Shown piece after piece: positions 35,743-44,420 of a stretch of 64,000 bases of DNA. The notes under the pieces were generated by a model, which had not been told where the DNA came from, made no database searches, and saw nothing but the letters and a program-made list of their open reading frames with translations. A program made the translations under genes and the position numbers. Numbering within the stretch: position 1 is the stretch's first letter; the number at the start of each line of letters is the position of its first letter. Origin of the DNA: Streptomyces curacoi (GTDB lineage Bacteria; Actinomycetota; Actinomycetes; Streptomycetales; Streptomycetaceae). The stretch is taken from contig NZ_KQ947991.1 in assembly GCF_001513975.1 (NCBI RefSeq), positions 131,732-195,731 of the forward strand. The letters run 5' to 3'.

Positions 35743-37719
35743 TCAGACCTGCGCCCGCTCCTCGACGACCTGCGCGATCTTCGCGATGGCCTCGTCGAAC
35801 GGGATGCCGTTCTCCTGCGAGCCGTCGCGGTAGCGGAAGGAGACGGCGTTGTTGGCCATGTCCTCGTCGCCCGCGATGACCATGAAGGGCACCTTCTGCT
35901 TCTGGGCGTTGCGGATCTTCTTCTGCATACGGTCGGAGGAGGAGTCGACCTCGACCCTGAGGCCCTTCTTCTTGGCGGCCGCGGCGAACTTCTCCAGGTA
36001 GTCCACATGCGCGTCGCCGATCGGGATGCCGATCGCCTGCACCGGGGCCAGCCAGGCCGGGAAGGCGCCCGCGTAGTGCTCCAGGAGCACCGCGAAGAAC
36101 CGCTCGATCGAGCCGAACAGCGCGCGGTGGATCATGACCGGACGCTGCTTGGAGCCGTCCGCGGAGGTGTACTCCAGGTCGAAGCGCTCCGGCAGGTTGA
36201 AGTCGAGCTGGATCGTCGACATCTGCCAGGTGCGCCCGATGGCGTCCTTGGCCTGCACGGAGATCTTCGGGCCGTAGAAGGCGGCACCGCCCGGGTCGGG
36301 CACGAGCGGCAGGCCCTGCTTCTCGGCGACCTGGCGCAGCGTCTCCGTGGCCTCCTCCCAGACCTCGTCCGAGCCGACGAACTTCTCCGGGTCCTTGGTG
36401 GACAGCTCCAGATAGAAGTCGGTCAGGCCGTAGTCGCGCAGCAGGCCGAGAACGAAGGTGAGCGTCCTGTCGAGCTCGTCCGACATCTGCTCGCGCGTGC
36501 AGTAGATGTGCGCGTCGTCCTGGGTGAAGCCACGCGCGCGGGTGAGGCCGTGCACGACGCCCGACTTCTCGTACCGGTACACGGTCCCGAACTCGAAGAG
36601 ACGGAGCGGCAGTTCACGGTAGGAGCGGCCGCGCGCGTCGAAGATCAGGTTGTGCATCGGGCAGTTCATGGGCTTGAGGTAGTAGTCCACGCCCTCGTCG
36701 AGCTGCATGGGCGGGTACATGCCCTCGGCGTACCAGTCGAGGTGACCCGACGTCTCGAAGAGCTTCCCCTTCGTCGCGTGCGGGGTGTAGACGAACTCGT
36801 AGCCCTCCTCCTCGTGGCGGCGCCGCGAGTAGTCCTCCATCACGCGGCGGACGATGCCGCCCTTGGGGTGGAAGACGGCGAGGCCGGAGCCGATCTGCTC
36901 CGGGATGGAGAACAGGTCGAGCTCGTTGCCCAGCTTGCGGTGGTCGCGCTTCTCGGCCTCGGCGAGGAAGTCCAGGTACTGCTTCAGCTCGTCCTTGGAC
37001 GGCCAGGCGGTGCCGTAGATGCGCTGGAGCATCGGGTTCTTCTCGCTGCCGCGCCAGTAGGCGGCGGCGTTGCGCATCAGCTTGAACGCCGGGATCAGGC
37101 GGGTCGAGGGCAGGTGGGGACCGCGGCAGAGGTCCTTCCAGCACAGCTCGCCGGTCTTGGCGTCCAGGTTGTCGTAGATCGTGAGTTCGCCGGCGCCGAC
37201 CTCGACGTCCGCGCCGTCGTCGCTGGAGGCGGCGCCCTTGAGGCCGATCAGCTCCAGCTTGTAGGGCTCGTTCGCGAGCTCCTCGCGGGCGCCCTCGTCG
37301 GTCACGACACGGCGGGCGAACTTCTGCCCCCGCTTCTGGATCTCCTGCATCTTCTTCTCGATGGCCTTGAGATCCTCGGGCGTGAACGGCTTCTCGACGT
37401 CGAAGTCGTAGTAGAAGCCGTCCTTGACGGGCGGGCCGATGCCCAGCTTGGCCTCGGGGAAGAGCTCCTGCACGGCCTGCGCCATCACATGCGCGGTGGA
37501 GTGGCGCAGGATGTTGAGCCCGTCCTCGGAGGAGATCTCGACGCCCTCGACCTCCTCGCCGTCGGAGAGCACGTACGACAGATCCCTGAGCTCGCCGCCC
37601 ACGCGCGCGGCGATGATCGAGCGCTCGCCGGCGAAGAGGTCGGCGGCCGTAGTGCCCGTCGTCACCACGCGCTCTTCCCGCTCGGAATCGCGTTGGATGA
37701 TCACACGGACGTCTGACAC
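35743..37719 (-). CDS. thrS: threonyl-tRNA synthetase
   Basis: Charges tRNA-Thr and edits Ser-tRNA-Thr; 658 residues. N-terminal TGS domain (about 1-60), editing domain with HSTAHVMAQAV and GPPVKDGFYYDF, class II core with MNCPMHNLIF, ELPLRLFEFGTVYRYE, TRARGFTQDDAHIYC and VMIHRALFGSIERF, then the anticodon-binding domain (VQAIGIPIGDAHVDYLE). The GTG start at 37719 follows AGGAGA and gives the standard length. No T-box-like element was found in the upstream region. Confidence 0.97.
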   Translation of the reverse strand: MSDVRVIIQRDSEREERVVTTGTTAADLFAGERSIIAARVGGELRDLSYVLSDGEEVEGVEISSEDGLNILRHSTAHVMAQAVQELFPEAKLGIGPPVKDGFYYDFDVEKPFTPEDLKAIEKKMQEIQKRGQKFARRVVTDEGAREELANEPYKLELIGLKGAASSDDGADVEVGAGELTIYDNLDAKTGELCWKDLCRGPHLPSTRLIPAFKLMRNAAAYWRGSEKNPMLQRIYGTAWPSKDELKQYLDFLAEAEKRDHRKLGNELDLFSIPEQIGSGLAVFHPKGGIVRRVMEDYSRRRHEEEGYEFVYTPHATKGKLFETSGHLDWYAEGMYPPMQLDEGVDYYLKPMNCPMHNLIFDARGRSYRELPLRLFEFGTVYRYEKSGVVHGLTRARGFTQDDAHIYCTREQMSDELDRTLTFVLGLLRDYGLTDFYLELSTKDPEKFVGSDEVWEEATETLRQVAEKQGLPLVPDPGGAAFYGPKISVQAKDAIGRTWQMSTIQLDFNLPERFDLEYTSADGSKQRPVMIHRALFGSIERFFAVLLEHYAGAFPAWLAPVQAIGIPIGDAHVDYLEKFAAAAKKKGLRVEVDSSSDRMQKKIRNAQKQKVPFMVIAGDEDMANNAVSFRYRDGSQENGIPFDEAIAKIAQVVEERAQV

Positions 37720-38028
37720 CGGTCTCTCCTGACTGAAGGTGGAATACGGCGCCATACCAGGAGCGCGCGCATGAGTGGGATCGTACCGACCCCGGGCGGC
37801 CGACCGCGAAACGGTCACCGAGGACGCCCCGGCCCCAGCGCTCCCCGGGCCGACCAGCCCACCCCGACGCCGGGCAACGGCCCACCAACCTGCACGGGGC
37901 CGACGACACCGGCCGCGAGGGAGCCGTAGGGGGGCGCATGTGGCGCCCCGAAGGCGACCGAGCCAAACATTCGGCACCCCAGCTGCAAGCCCTGACGAAA
38001 CAATCCCGCCTCGCCGAGCCCGCCCCCG
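37720..38028 (-). other. thrS upstream intergenic region
   Basis: A 309-base stretch without a credible gene. It must contain the thrS promoter, but no clear hexamers stand out. A short GGGGCGC/GCGCCCC stem at 37931-37949 may end transcription of the upstream unknown gene. Confidence 0.4.
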
Positions 38029-39258
38029 TCAGTCCCCGGCGTCCTCCCCGCCGCACACCTCCTCGAAGAAGTCCAGGTCCTCCTGGAGCGACTTCATCAG
38101 CCGGTCCCGCTCGGCGTCGTCCACCTGCACCGGTACGACCCCGGACGCGCCGGTGAGCTTGCGGAAGCCGCCCCGGCTCTCCAGCCGGCCGTGCACCCGC
38201 ACCGGCAGCCCGACGAGGTGGGCGTGCCCGGCGATGCGGTACGCCTCCTCGTCCAGGGTCAGCCGGACGTGCGGCACCTCGGCGCCCGCGATGACGCGCA
38301 GCCGGACGGTGCCTTCGCCGCCCGGCCCCGACCTGCGCATCCGTACGACGGCCCCCGTGATCCGCACCGGCACGGAGGGTTCGCCCCGCAGATAGCGGGC
38401 CCCGGCCTCGCGCAGCACGGGCAGGTCGCCCGGCGAGAACTCGACGGGCTCGCCGCCGGCCGCGCAGTCCTCGGGCACCCCGGCGGCGGGCGCCCACTCG
38501 ACGGCGATGCGCGCGCCCTCGGTGCCGCGCACCAGCGCCACCAGCGCTTCGGTGAACTCACGGCTGACGCCCGCCTCGACGGCGCCGTCGAAGGCGTCCA
38601 TGCCGCCGGTGGCCCGCCGGTAGTCGATGGCCTCGCGGGCGGCGTACAGGGCCTGGTGCAGGCGTTCGGCGAGCGGGCGCCCGGTGCCGACGGGCACGAA
38701 GGCGGTCAGGCCACGGCCACCGGCCGCGGCGCCGACGAGGACGTTCTCCAGCATCGCGGCGGCCGAACGGCGGTGCCGGGCGCCGTGATAGCCGGCGCGG
38801 GCGCGGGTGGCGAGCGCCGCGGCGAGGAGCATCTGGCGGGCGGCGGTGCGCAGCTCCTCCTCCACGGTCCAGGGCGCGGCAGCGGTCGGCCCACTCGGCG
38901 CGTCCCGCCACCACCGGACCTCGTCGCTGGGCACGGTGAGCCCGACCAGGACCTCGCGCGCGGAGGGCGTGCCGCTGCGGGAGAGGGCGACCAGCGCCTC
39001 GCCGAGCAGATCCTCGCTGTCGGGGAAGGCGCGGGACTCGGGCACGAGAAGGCTGGTGCCGTTGCCGCCCGGCCCTGGCGGGGTCCAGCGGCCGTAGCGT
39101 CCCGCCGCTCCGCCGCGCCGCTGCCAGCCGTGCCGGTGCAGCAGGGCGCTGAGCACGGCGGGGTCGACGTCGCCGGGCTCGGGGGTACGGTCCCAGGACG
39201 CGTCGACCGGGTGCGGCCGGACCGGCCTGAGCGGTTCCTCCAGGGGGCGGTGCGTCAT
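38029..39258 (-). CDS. unknown protein coupled to the DUF4365 gene
   Basis: I recognise no family. The predicted 409-residue protein is soluble, with a Pro/Arg-rich N-terminus. A helical middle part contains TVEEELRTAARQMLLAAALATRARAGYHG and RRSAAAMLENVLVGAA. The C-terminal part (about 285-380) is rich in short beta-like segments (PVRITGAVVRMRR, TVRLRVIAG, HLVGLPVRVHGRLES), which could be an OB-like fold. The last 25 residues are acidic. Its ATG overlaps the stop of the DUF4365 gene (ATGA), so the two are translated together and probably work together. Codon usage is like the neighbours, with no sign of recent transfer. Confidence 0.8.
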   Translation of the reverse strand: MTHRPLEEPLRPVRPHPVDASWDRTPEPGDVDPAVLSALLHRHGWQRRGGAAGRYGRWTPPGPGGNGTSLLVPESRAFPDSEDLLGEALVALSRSGTPSAREVLVGLTVPSDEVRWWRDAPSGPTAAAPWTVEEELRTAARQMLLAAALATRARAGYHGARHRRSAAAMLENVLVGAAAGGRGLTAFVPVGTGRPLAERLHQALYAAREAIDYRRATGGMDAFDGAVEAGVSREFTEALVALVRGTEGARIAVEWAPAAGVPEDCAAGGEPVEFSPGDLPVLREAGARYLRGEPSVPVRITGAVVRMRRSGPGGEGTVRLRVIAGAEVPHVRLTLDEEAYRIAGHAHLVGLPVRVHGRLESRGGFRKLTGASGVVPVQVDDAERDRLMKSLQEDLDFFEEVCGGEDAGD

Positions 39259-39821
39259 GGTCTGCCTCCCGTACCGACCCGCGTCATGATCTCGCAGAGC
39301 GCCCGGTCGTCGAAGATGCGCGAGGTCGGTATCCGCACGCTGGTCCGCCGCCGGCCGGTGATCGGGTGGCCGGCCAGGTTGACCCAGTAGCAGCAGTGCC
39401 GCAGATCGAGCCGGTCGTGGCCGGCCCGCAGCCACTGCTCCTGCGACCGGGGCACGATCATCACGACCAGGATCTTGTGCACCGAGACCGGCGTGCGGGC
39501 GAGCTTCGCCAGGTGGTCGTTGTCGAGCGTGAAGGAGAAGAAGCGGCCGGGCGGGTTCGGCGCGAGCTGGTACGTCGCCTTGAGCTGGACCTTGATGGTG
39601 ACCTCGTCGTCGACCGTGTGGCCCGGCGCGCTGTGGCTGACGTGCCAGTCGATGCCGTTGTCCGGGAACGGCTGGGACAGCGAGCACCCGGCCGCCGCCG
39701 CGACCGCGTGCAGATAACCCACCTGCAGGGTCTCCATGCAGGCGGTGGTGGCGAGTGAACCCCGGTGGGGGCCCGTACGTTCGGGCAGCAGCCCGCCCCG
39801 CTCGGGCTGCGCTATCGCCAT
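39255..39821 (-). CDS. DUF4365 domain protein (PD-(D/E)xK nuclease-like)
   Basis: The 188-residue protein looks like a DUF4365 member, a group related to the restriction-endonuclease fold. A helical glutamate (E30) lies in ACMETLQVGYLHAVAAAAGC. NGIDWHV follows with the candidate catalytic Asp58, and 20 residues later VQLKAT provides Q79-x-K81, the QxK variant of the PD-(D/E)xK core. The spacing fits an active site, but no activity is shown. ATG start at 39821. It overlaps the next gene by four bases and is divergent from the DEDDh exonuclease gene over 162 bases. A role in DNA or RNA processing is inference. Confidence 0.78.
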   Translation of the reverse strand: MAIAQPERGGLLPERTGPHRGSLATTACMETLQVGYLHAVAAAAGCSLSQPFPDNGIDWHVSHSAPGHTVDDEVTIKVQLKATYQLAPNPPGRFFSFTLDNDHLAKLARTPVSVHKILVVMIVPRSQEQWLRAGHDRLDLRHCCYWVNLAGHPITGRRRTSVRIPTSRIFDDRALCEIMTRVGTGGRP

Positions 39822-39983
39822 GACCAACAGCCTTCCACGCCAGGTGAATCCCTGTGCCGGGCCGCTGAACTGCAAGGACCCGCACTCCTGTTGTGTCCTT
39901 CCGGCGTACGGCGCAAACGGCCCGGGTATCACCAAACGGGCAGAAGACGGTGCGTCAGCTGCCCTGGGTGAACGAGGGGTTGT

Positions 39984-40718
39984 GTGGATATGGCGTGCTG
40001 GTACGAAGGCCCGCTGGCGGCATTCGACACGGAGACGACAGGCGTGGACGTCGAGACCGACCGGATCGTTTCGGCGGCCGTCGTCGTCCAGGACGCCCCG
40101 GGAACCCGGCCGCGGGTGACCCGGTGGCTGGTGAACCCGGGTGTGCCGGTGCCGGAGGCGGCGACGGCGGTACACGGACTGACGGAGGAACATCTGCAGC
40201 GCAACGGCCGCTGGCCGGCGCCGGTGATGCACGAGATAGCCGCCGAGCTGGCGGAACACGCCGCCAGGGGACGGCCGTTGGTGGTGATGAACGCGCCCTT
40301 CGATCTGACGTTGCTCGATCGGGAGCTGCGCCGCCATCGTGCCTCGTCCCTCGGCCGCTGGTTCGAGGCGACACCGCTGGTGGTGCTGGACCCGCGGGTC
40401 CTGGACAAGCACCTGGACCGCTACCGCAAGGGCCGCCGCACGCTCACCGACCTGTGTGCGCACTACGGCGTCACTCTGGACGGCGCGCATGACGCGGCGG
40501 CCGACGCCCTGGCCTCGCTGGAGGTCGTACGGGCGGTGGGGCGCCGTTTCGCGGCCCGGCTGGAGCGTCTGTCGGCCGCCGAACTGCACACCCTGCAGGC
40601 GGTGTGGCACGCGGCGCAGGCCCGGGGACTGCAGGCGTGGTTCGCGCGCAGCGGCACCGAGGAGGCGGTGGACCCGGCATGGCCGCTGCGCCCGGACCTT
40701 CCGGCGGCAGCCGCGTGA
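39984..40718 (+). CDS. DEDDh 3'-5' exonuclease (DNA polymerase III epsilon-like)
   Basis: A 244-residue exonuclease of the DnaQ family. Exo I is FDTETTGVD (D15, E17), Exo II lies around MNAPFDLTLLDREL, and Exo III is YGVTLDGAHDAAADALAS with the catalytic His and Asp. The C-terminal 60 residues (RLSAAELHTLQAVWHAAQARGLQAWF) are shared with actinobacterial homologues from memory. It is not fused to a GIY-YIG or polymerase domain. The start may be GTG at 39984 or ATG at 39990; GAGGGG lies just upstream of both. A terminator follows its stop. Confidence 0.9.
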   Translation: MDMACWYEGPLAAFDTETTGVDVETDRIVSAAVVVQDAPGTRPRVTRWLVNPGVPVPEAATAVHGLTEEHLQRNGRWPAPVMHEIAAELAEHAARGRPLVVMNAPFDLTLLDRELRRHRASSLGRWFEATPLVVLDPRVLDKHLDRYRKGRRTLTDLCAHYGVTLDGAHDAAADALASLEVVRAVGRRFAARLERLSAAELHTLQAVWHAAQARGLQAWFARSGTEEAVDPAWPLRPDLPAAAA

Positions 40719-40727
40719 ACAGCAGAA

Positions 40728-40758
40728 AAGCCGGTCCGTACGAAACGGACCGGCTTTC
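40728..40758. terminator. bidirectional terminator between exonuclease gene and tRNA-Val
   Basis: A perfect 13-bp stem (AAAGCCGGTCCGT) with an ACGAA loop. It lies 9 bases after the exonuclease stop (plus strand) and 6 bases after the tRNA 3' end (minus strand), so it can end both transcripts. Confidence 0.85.
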
Positions 40759-40764
40759 TCCGGG

Positions 40765-40836
40765 TGGGCGATACTGGGTTCGAACCAGTGACCTCTTCGG
40801 TGTGAACGAAGCGCTCTCCCACTGAGCTAATCGCCC
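40765..40836 (-). tRNA. tRNA-Val (anticodon CAC), copy 1
   Basis: On the minus strand the 72-base gene begins GGGCGATTAGCTCAGTGGGA, folds into a full cloverleaf with anticodon stem CTTCG/CGAAG around TTCACAC (anticodon CAC) and T-loop GTTCGAACC, and ends before a non-encoded CCA. It is identical to the copy at 48658. Confidence 0.97.
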
Positions 40837-40849
40837 GGGAACGCACTGA

Positions 40850-40879
40850 ACAATACAGGTCCCCGCGCGTTTCGTTCAA
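40850..40879 (-). promoter_or_regulatory. probable sigma-70-type promoter of tRNA-Val copy 1
   Basis: On the minus strand TTGAAC, an 18-base spacer and TATTGT lie 13 bases before the tRNA 5' end. The -35 overlaps the stop codon of the SRPBCC gene. The copy at 48658 has only a TAATGT -10 candidate. Confidence 0.55.
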
Positions 40880-41334
40880 ACCGCTTGCCGCCCCCCGGCC
40901 AGGTAGGTCGCCAGTCCCCGCCGTCCGGCGCGCATCATCAGCCGGTGGTTCGCGCGGAAGACCGGTCGCCCGGGGACGGCGAACCGTCTGAGCAGCGGCT
41001 TGTGCACGTCGACCACCTGCTCGTAGCGGGCGAGGCTGCCCGCGCCGTCCGCGGCGACCGTCCAGCGGGCCCAGCCGTCGAGGTCGCCGGACATGGCGAT
41101 CTCCAGCACCCCCGCCGCGCGGTCCCGGCGCACCTCACGCGCGGTGAAGATGATGTCGTACGGCAGGGCGGAGCGGACCGTGATCACGCCGCTGGTGTCG
41201 TCGATCCGGTCGACCTTGCGCACCTGGGGCCACCAGCGGGGGTAGTCCTCGGCCTGTTCCAGCACGTCGTAGACGGTGACGGGAGGTGCGGGCAGGGCCC
41301 ACAGACTGCGGAAGCGGTAGTGGCTCCAGTCCAT
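40876..41334 (-). CDS. SRPBCC (START-like/polyketide cyclase) family protein
   Basis: A 152-residue helix-grip-fold protein. It shows SLWALPAPPVTVYDVLEQAEDYPRWWPQV at the N-terminus, then alternating beta segments (ITVRSALPYDIIFTAREV, VLEIAMSGDLDGWARWTV, ARYEQVVDV) and the long C-terminal helix with HRLMMRAGRRGLATYL, all typical of SRPBCC proteins. These bind hydrophobic ligands; the ligand here is unknown. ATG at 41334 is chosen because MDWSHYRF starts the domain. It is on the same strand as the lyase operon, 171 bases downstream of the lyase stop. Confidence 0.85.
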   Translation of the reverse strand: MDWSHYRFRSLWALPAPPVTVYDVLEQAEDYPRWWPQVRKVDRIDDTSGVITVRSALPYDIIFTAREVRRDRAAGVLEIAMSGDLDGWARWTVAADGAGSLARYEQVVDVHKPLLRRFAVPGRPVFRANHRLMMRAGRRGLATYLAGGRQAV

Positions 41335-41505
41335 GGGCAGAGTCTGCCCCCGTCCGGCGGGTTCCACCGCGCCGGGGCAGGTTCTGAGTGTCCGAGCAGG
41401 TTCTGAGTACGCGTACTCATGCCCTGGGACGTGACGTGGGCCACACTGCCAGGTATGCGAGCGCCGCCGCCCGTGCGGCGGCGCTCCTGCTGCCCGGGCC
41501 GGCCG

Positions 41506-44244
41506 CTAGGACGGCATCCTGTCGCCCAGCAGCGCCAGGTTCTCGATGGCCGCGAGTCCGTACAGCGCGGTGTCGTTCGTGGACACCCAGGCCGCCTCAC
41601 TGCCCGGGACCAGCGCGTCCGGGCCGCTCAGCTTCTCCGTCCTCCAGGGTGCCGACTCCTTGTAGCCGTCGGAGTTGTAGAACTTCTCCCACGCCCGCTT
41701 GGCGAGCTTCTGGTCGCCGGTCTGGACGGCGGCGTACGCGTCGAGGCGCGAGTGGCCCTGGAAGAGGATCAGGCTGCCGAAGTTGGCGCCGTAGCGCGCC
41801 GCCTGCTCGGCCTTCGTCGCGTTGAAGTAGCGGCAGTAGTCGAAGTACGCCTCGTTGAACTTCGGCATGTCGACGAGGTCGATGAGCTCGGCGCACAGTT
41901 CGTTGAGGCCGAAGACGGCGGAGAGGTGCGAGACGCTGACCGCCGGCTTGTCGGCGATGGCGAACCTGCCCGTGTCGAGGTCGTACAGCCCGGTGCCCTG
42001 CACGAAGCCGTTCGGCTGGGCGGCGATCGTCTCCATGGTCGACAGGACGCGCGCCTTGGCCTTCTCCCACTTGGGCCCCTTGCGCTCCCACTCGGTCAGC
42101 CACGCCGAGACGAGCCCGCTCCAGTCCGTGCCGAAGCCGATCGACAGGGCGTGCCGGTCGGGCGTGTAGGGCTCGGTGCGGATCTTGCGGATGGGGTCGA
42201 GGACGAGGAAGGTCTCGTCGGAGTCGACGTTGGCGTGCATGAGGTCGCCGACCCGCTCGTCCGCCGTGAGGAAGTAGTAGTAGCGGCGGTAGGTGGTGTT
42301 GGCGATGCGCTGCTGCTTGGCGCTGTCGGCGTAGTGCTGGACGCCGTGCCGGGTGCCGAGTCCGGCCCACTTCCCCAGGTGGTAGACGTCGACCTCACCG
42401 GTGTGCCGGGTCATCGCCTCGGCGAACCGGAAGATGTCCGCGCGGCCGGAGCGAAGGTACGCGAACCACAGCCACAGGTCCGGCGAGAGCTCGGAGTTGT
42501 CCCAGGCGTAGCCGCCGATGTCGTACCGCCACTGGTGCCTGACGGTGTCGTAGGTGTGCATGATGTCGCCGTAGTCCCAGAAGCCGAACCAACGGCGCTG
42601 CTCCACCTGGTCCTTGTAGTAGGTGAAGAGGAAGTCGAGGTGGTCCTCGATCTTCGCCTTGGCGGGCGTGGAGCGGTCCGGCTCGGAGTACAGGCCGGGG
42701 CCGAAGACCTTGGCCTTGATGAGCTGCTTGGGCGGTGCCGCGAGCTGCGGCAGCACGCGTACGGCCTCGACCTGCTGGGCCAGAGCCTGGGCTGAAGGCG
42801 TCGACTCGTTGGCCCAGAAGAGGAGTTCGGAGGTGCGGGCGATGCCGTAGGGGGTGCCGAAGCCGGGCTCGTAGTCCTCGTAGGTGATGTTGAGGCCTTC
42901 GAGCTGCTCGGGGTAGGTGTCCTGGCCCATGCCGTCGTGGTAGAAGCGCAGGTCCATGGGCTGCGCCTCGGGCGACCAGAGCCACATGGTGACCTCGGCC
43001 TCGTCGGTGTGGGCGTCGCGGATGTCGAGCTGGGCGGGAAACTTCTCCCAGAAGTCGCGAAGCCCGAAGGAGAGTCCGCCGCTCACCCCGCCGACGTAGC
43101 CGAAGCCGGAGGCGCGCCGGCCGCCGCCGGCGCCGATCCAGCCGTGGCCCTTCTTGGTGCGCTTGCGCAGGGTGAAGCCGTCGGCGGAGAGCTGGGAGAG
43201 GGTGTAGTCGCCCCACTCGGGGATGTACTGCAGGCGGGTGGTGACCCGCTGGTCCCAGGTGGCCGGGTCGGGCAGCTGCTTGCCCTCGAACTGGGCCGCC
43301 TGCACGGCCGCCCCGGGGTCGCGGCGCAGTCCGGTGATGCCCTTGACGGCCTCGCGGAGCAGGCCGGTGCCCTCGCCGCCGATGCGGATGTGGCGGTCGT
43401 ACGACTGGTCCCGCATCGGCACGGTGAAGCGCACACCGATGCCGCGGATGAAGTCGCCGCCGGCCTTGCCCGGCTCCTGGGTGCCGTCGTAGGTGATGGT
43501 GTGGACCATGCGGAAGGAGTCGGCGCCCGCGTAGAAGTAGAGGCGGATGGAGAAGGGGAGCCAGCTGCGGCTGCCCTTGCGGTGCTTGCCGTCGATCTTG
43601 ACGACCGCGCGGACCGGGCCCTCCTGCTCGACGGTGACCTCGGAGATCGCGCCGTCGAAGCGCTCGGTCTTGACCGCGCCCTGGTCCTCGTCCTCGATCT
43701 CCGGCTGGCGGATCAGCACGAGCCGCCCGTTCTTGGCGATCTCGGTGGAGCCGCGGGTGACCGACTTGATCAGCGTGGCGCCGGACTTGCCGATCCTGGC
43801 GGTGATGACGCCGGTCGAGACCTCGATGGTGCCGCCGCTCTTGTCGACGGTGACCTTCTTGGCGGGCGTGGCGGGCTCCCCGGCGGTGAGGGTGAGCTTG
43901 CCGTTGCCCGAACTGACCGCGTGCGCGGTCCACTTGAGCGAGCCGTCCGGCCAGTAGGCGAGGGGCCACGACTGCACGGGGACGGACTTGCCGTCCGCGT
44001 CCGTCAGCGCGAACGTCTGGTCCTCCTGATGGACGCCCTTCGGCCAGGGGACGCCGACGGTGGAGCCGGGGGCGGCGCCCAGGCCGCCGTCCTCCAGCCA
44101 GTCCAGCGTCACGGGGTCCGCGTCGGCGGCCTCGGCTCTGGGCGCGGCCTGCGCGTCCTTCGCTCCCAGGGCCCAGCTGAACTGCGCGGCGGCTCCGGCG
44201 ACCGCGGCCGCCTTGAGGAGGGACCTGCGGGGGATGGGGGACAT
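41506..44244 (-). CDS. Tat-exported exo-rhamnogalacturonan lyase-like protein (PL26 type)
   Basis: A 912-residue secreted protein resembling the exo-rhamnogalacturonan lyases of polysaccharide lyase family 26 (PcRGLX three-domain layout). These release unsaturated disaccharides from the rhamnogalacturonan I backbone of pectin. The N-terminus is a twin-arginine signal (PRRSLLKAAAVAGAAAQFSW) with a likely cleavage after AQA near residue 33. A beta-rich first domain follows, then a central part with aromatic-rich stretches such as RRWFGFWDYGDIMHTYD and WDNSELSPDLWLWFAYL, which look like an alpha toroid. It is the last gene of the ABC transporter operon. The PL26 name is from recall; the substrate fits the YesL and transporter context. 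Confidence 0.82.
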   Translation of the reverse strand: MSPIPRRSLLKAAAVAGAAAQFSWALGAKDAQAAPRAEAADADPVTLDWLEDGGLGAAPGSTVGVPWPKGVHQEDQTFALTDADGKSVPVQSWPLAYWPDGSLKWTAHAVSSGNGKLTLTAGEPATPAKKVTVDKSGGTIEVSTGVITARIGKSGATLIKSVTRGSTEIAKNGRLVLIRQPEIEDEDQGAVKTERFDGAISEVTVEQEGPVRAVVKIDGKHRKGSRSWLPFSIRLYFYAGADSFRMVHTITYDGTQEPGKAGGDFIRGIGVRFTVPMRDQSYDRHIRIGGEGTGLLREAVKGITGLRRDPGAAVQAAQFEGKQLPDPATWDQRVTTRLQYIPEWGDYTLSQLSADGFTLRKRTKKGHGWIGAGGGRRASGFGYVGGVSGGLSFGLRDFWEKFPAQLDIRDAHTDEAEVTMWLWSPEAQPMDLRFYHDGMGQDTYPEQLEGLNITYEDYEPGFGTPYGIARTSELLFWANESTPSAQALAQQVEAVRVLPQLAAPPKQLIKAKVFGPGLYSEPDRSTPAKAKIEDHLDFLFTYYKDQVEQRRWFGFWDYGDIMHTYDTVRHQWRYDIGGYAWDNSELSPDLWLWFAYLRSGRADIFRFAEAMTRHTGEVDVYHLGKWAGLGTRHGVQHYADSAKQQRIANTTYRRYYYFLTADERVGDLMHANVDSDETFLVLDPIRKIRTEPYTPDRHALSIGFGTDWSGLVSAWLTEWERKGPKWEKAKARVLSTMETIAAQPNGFVQGTGLYDLDTGRFAIADKPAVSVSHLSAVFGLNELCAELIDLVDMPKFNEAYFDYCRYFNATKAEQAARYGANFGSLILFQGHSRLDAYAAVQTGDQKLAKRAWEKFYNSDGYKESAPWRTEKLSGPDALVPGSEAAWVSTNDTALYGLAAIENLALLGDRMPS

Positions 44245-44331
44245 GGCCTTTCCTTTCCGTGCGCGTGCAAGGGGGTGGTCAAGGGCATGACAGAGAGAGG
44301 TACGGCGCCCGGGGCGCCGACCTGGGGAGAT

Positions 44332-44420
44332 GCACCGCCCGTCAGCGGTGCGACTTGGTGCTGGGGCACCGCCCGTCAGCGGTGCCGACTTCGTGCGAGG
44401 GCACCGCCCGTCAGCGGTGC
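44332..44420. repeat. three tandem hairpin repeats between yesL-like and lyase genes
   Basis: GCACCGCCCGTCAGCGGTGC occurs identically at 44332-44351, 44366-44385 and 44401-44420, with related 14-15 base spacers (GACTTGGTGCTGG- and CGACTTCGTGCGAG-like). Each copy forms a GCACCG/CGGTGC hairpin. The last copy contains the stop codon of the yesL-like gene. Confidence 0.92.

Noticed and set aside
37720..38028. T-box riboswitch upstream of thrS
   Set aside because: No conserved T-box core sequence or specifier hairpin was recognised on the minus strand.
44332..44420. Possible CRISPR-like array (three 20-base repeats)
   Set aside because: Spacers are only 14-15 bases and similar to each other, there are only three copies, and no cas genes are near. 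A tandem hairpin duplication fits better.
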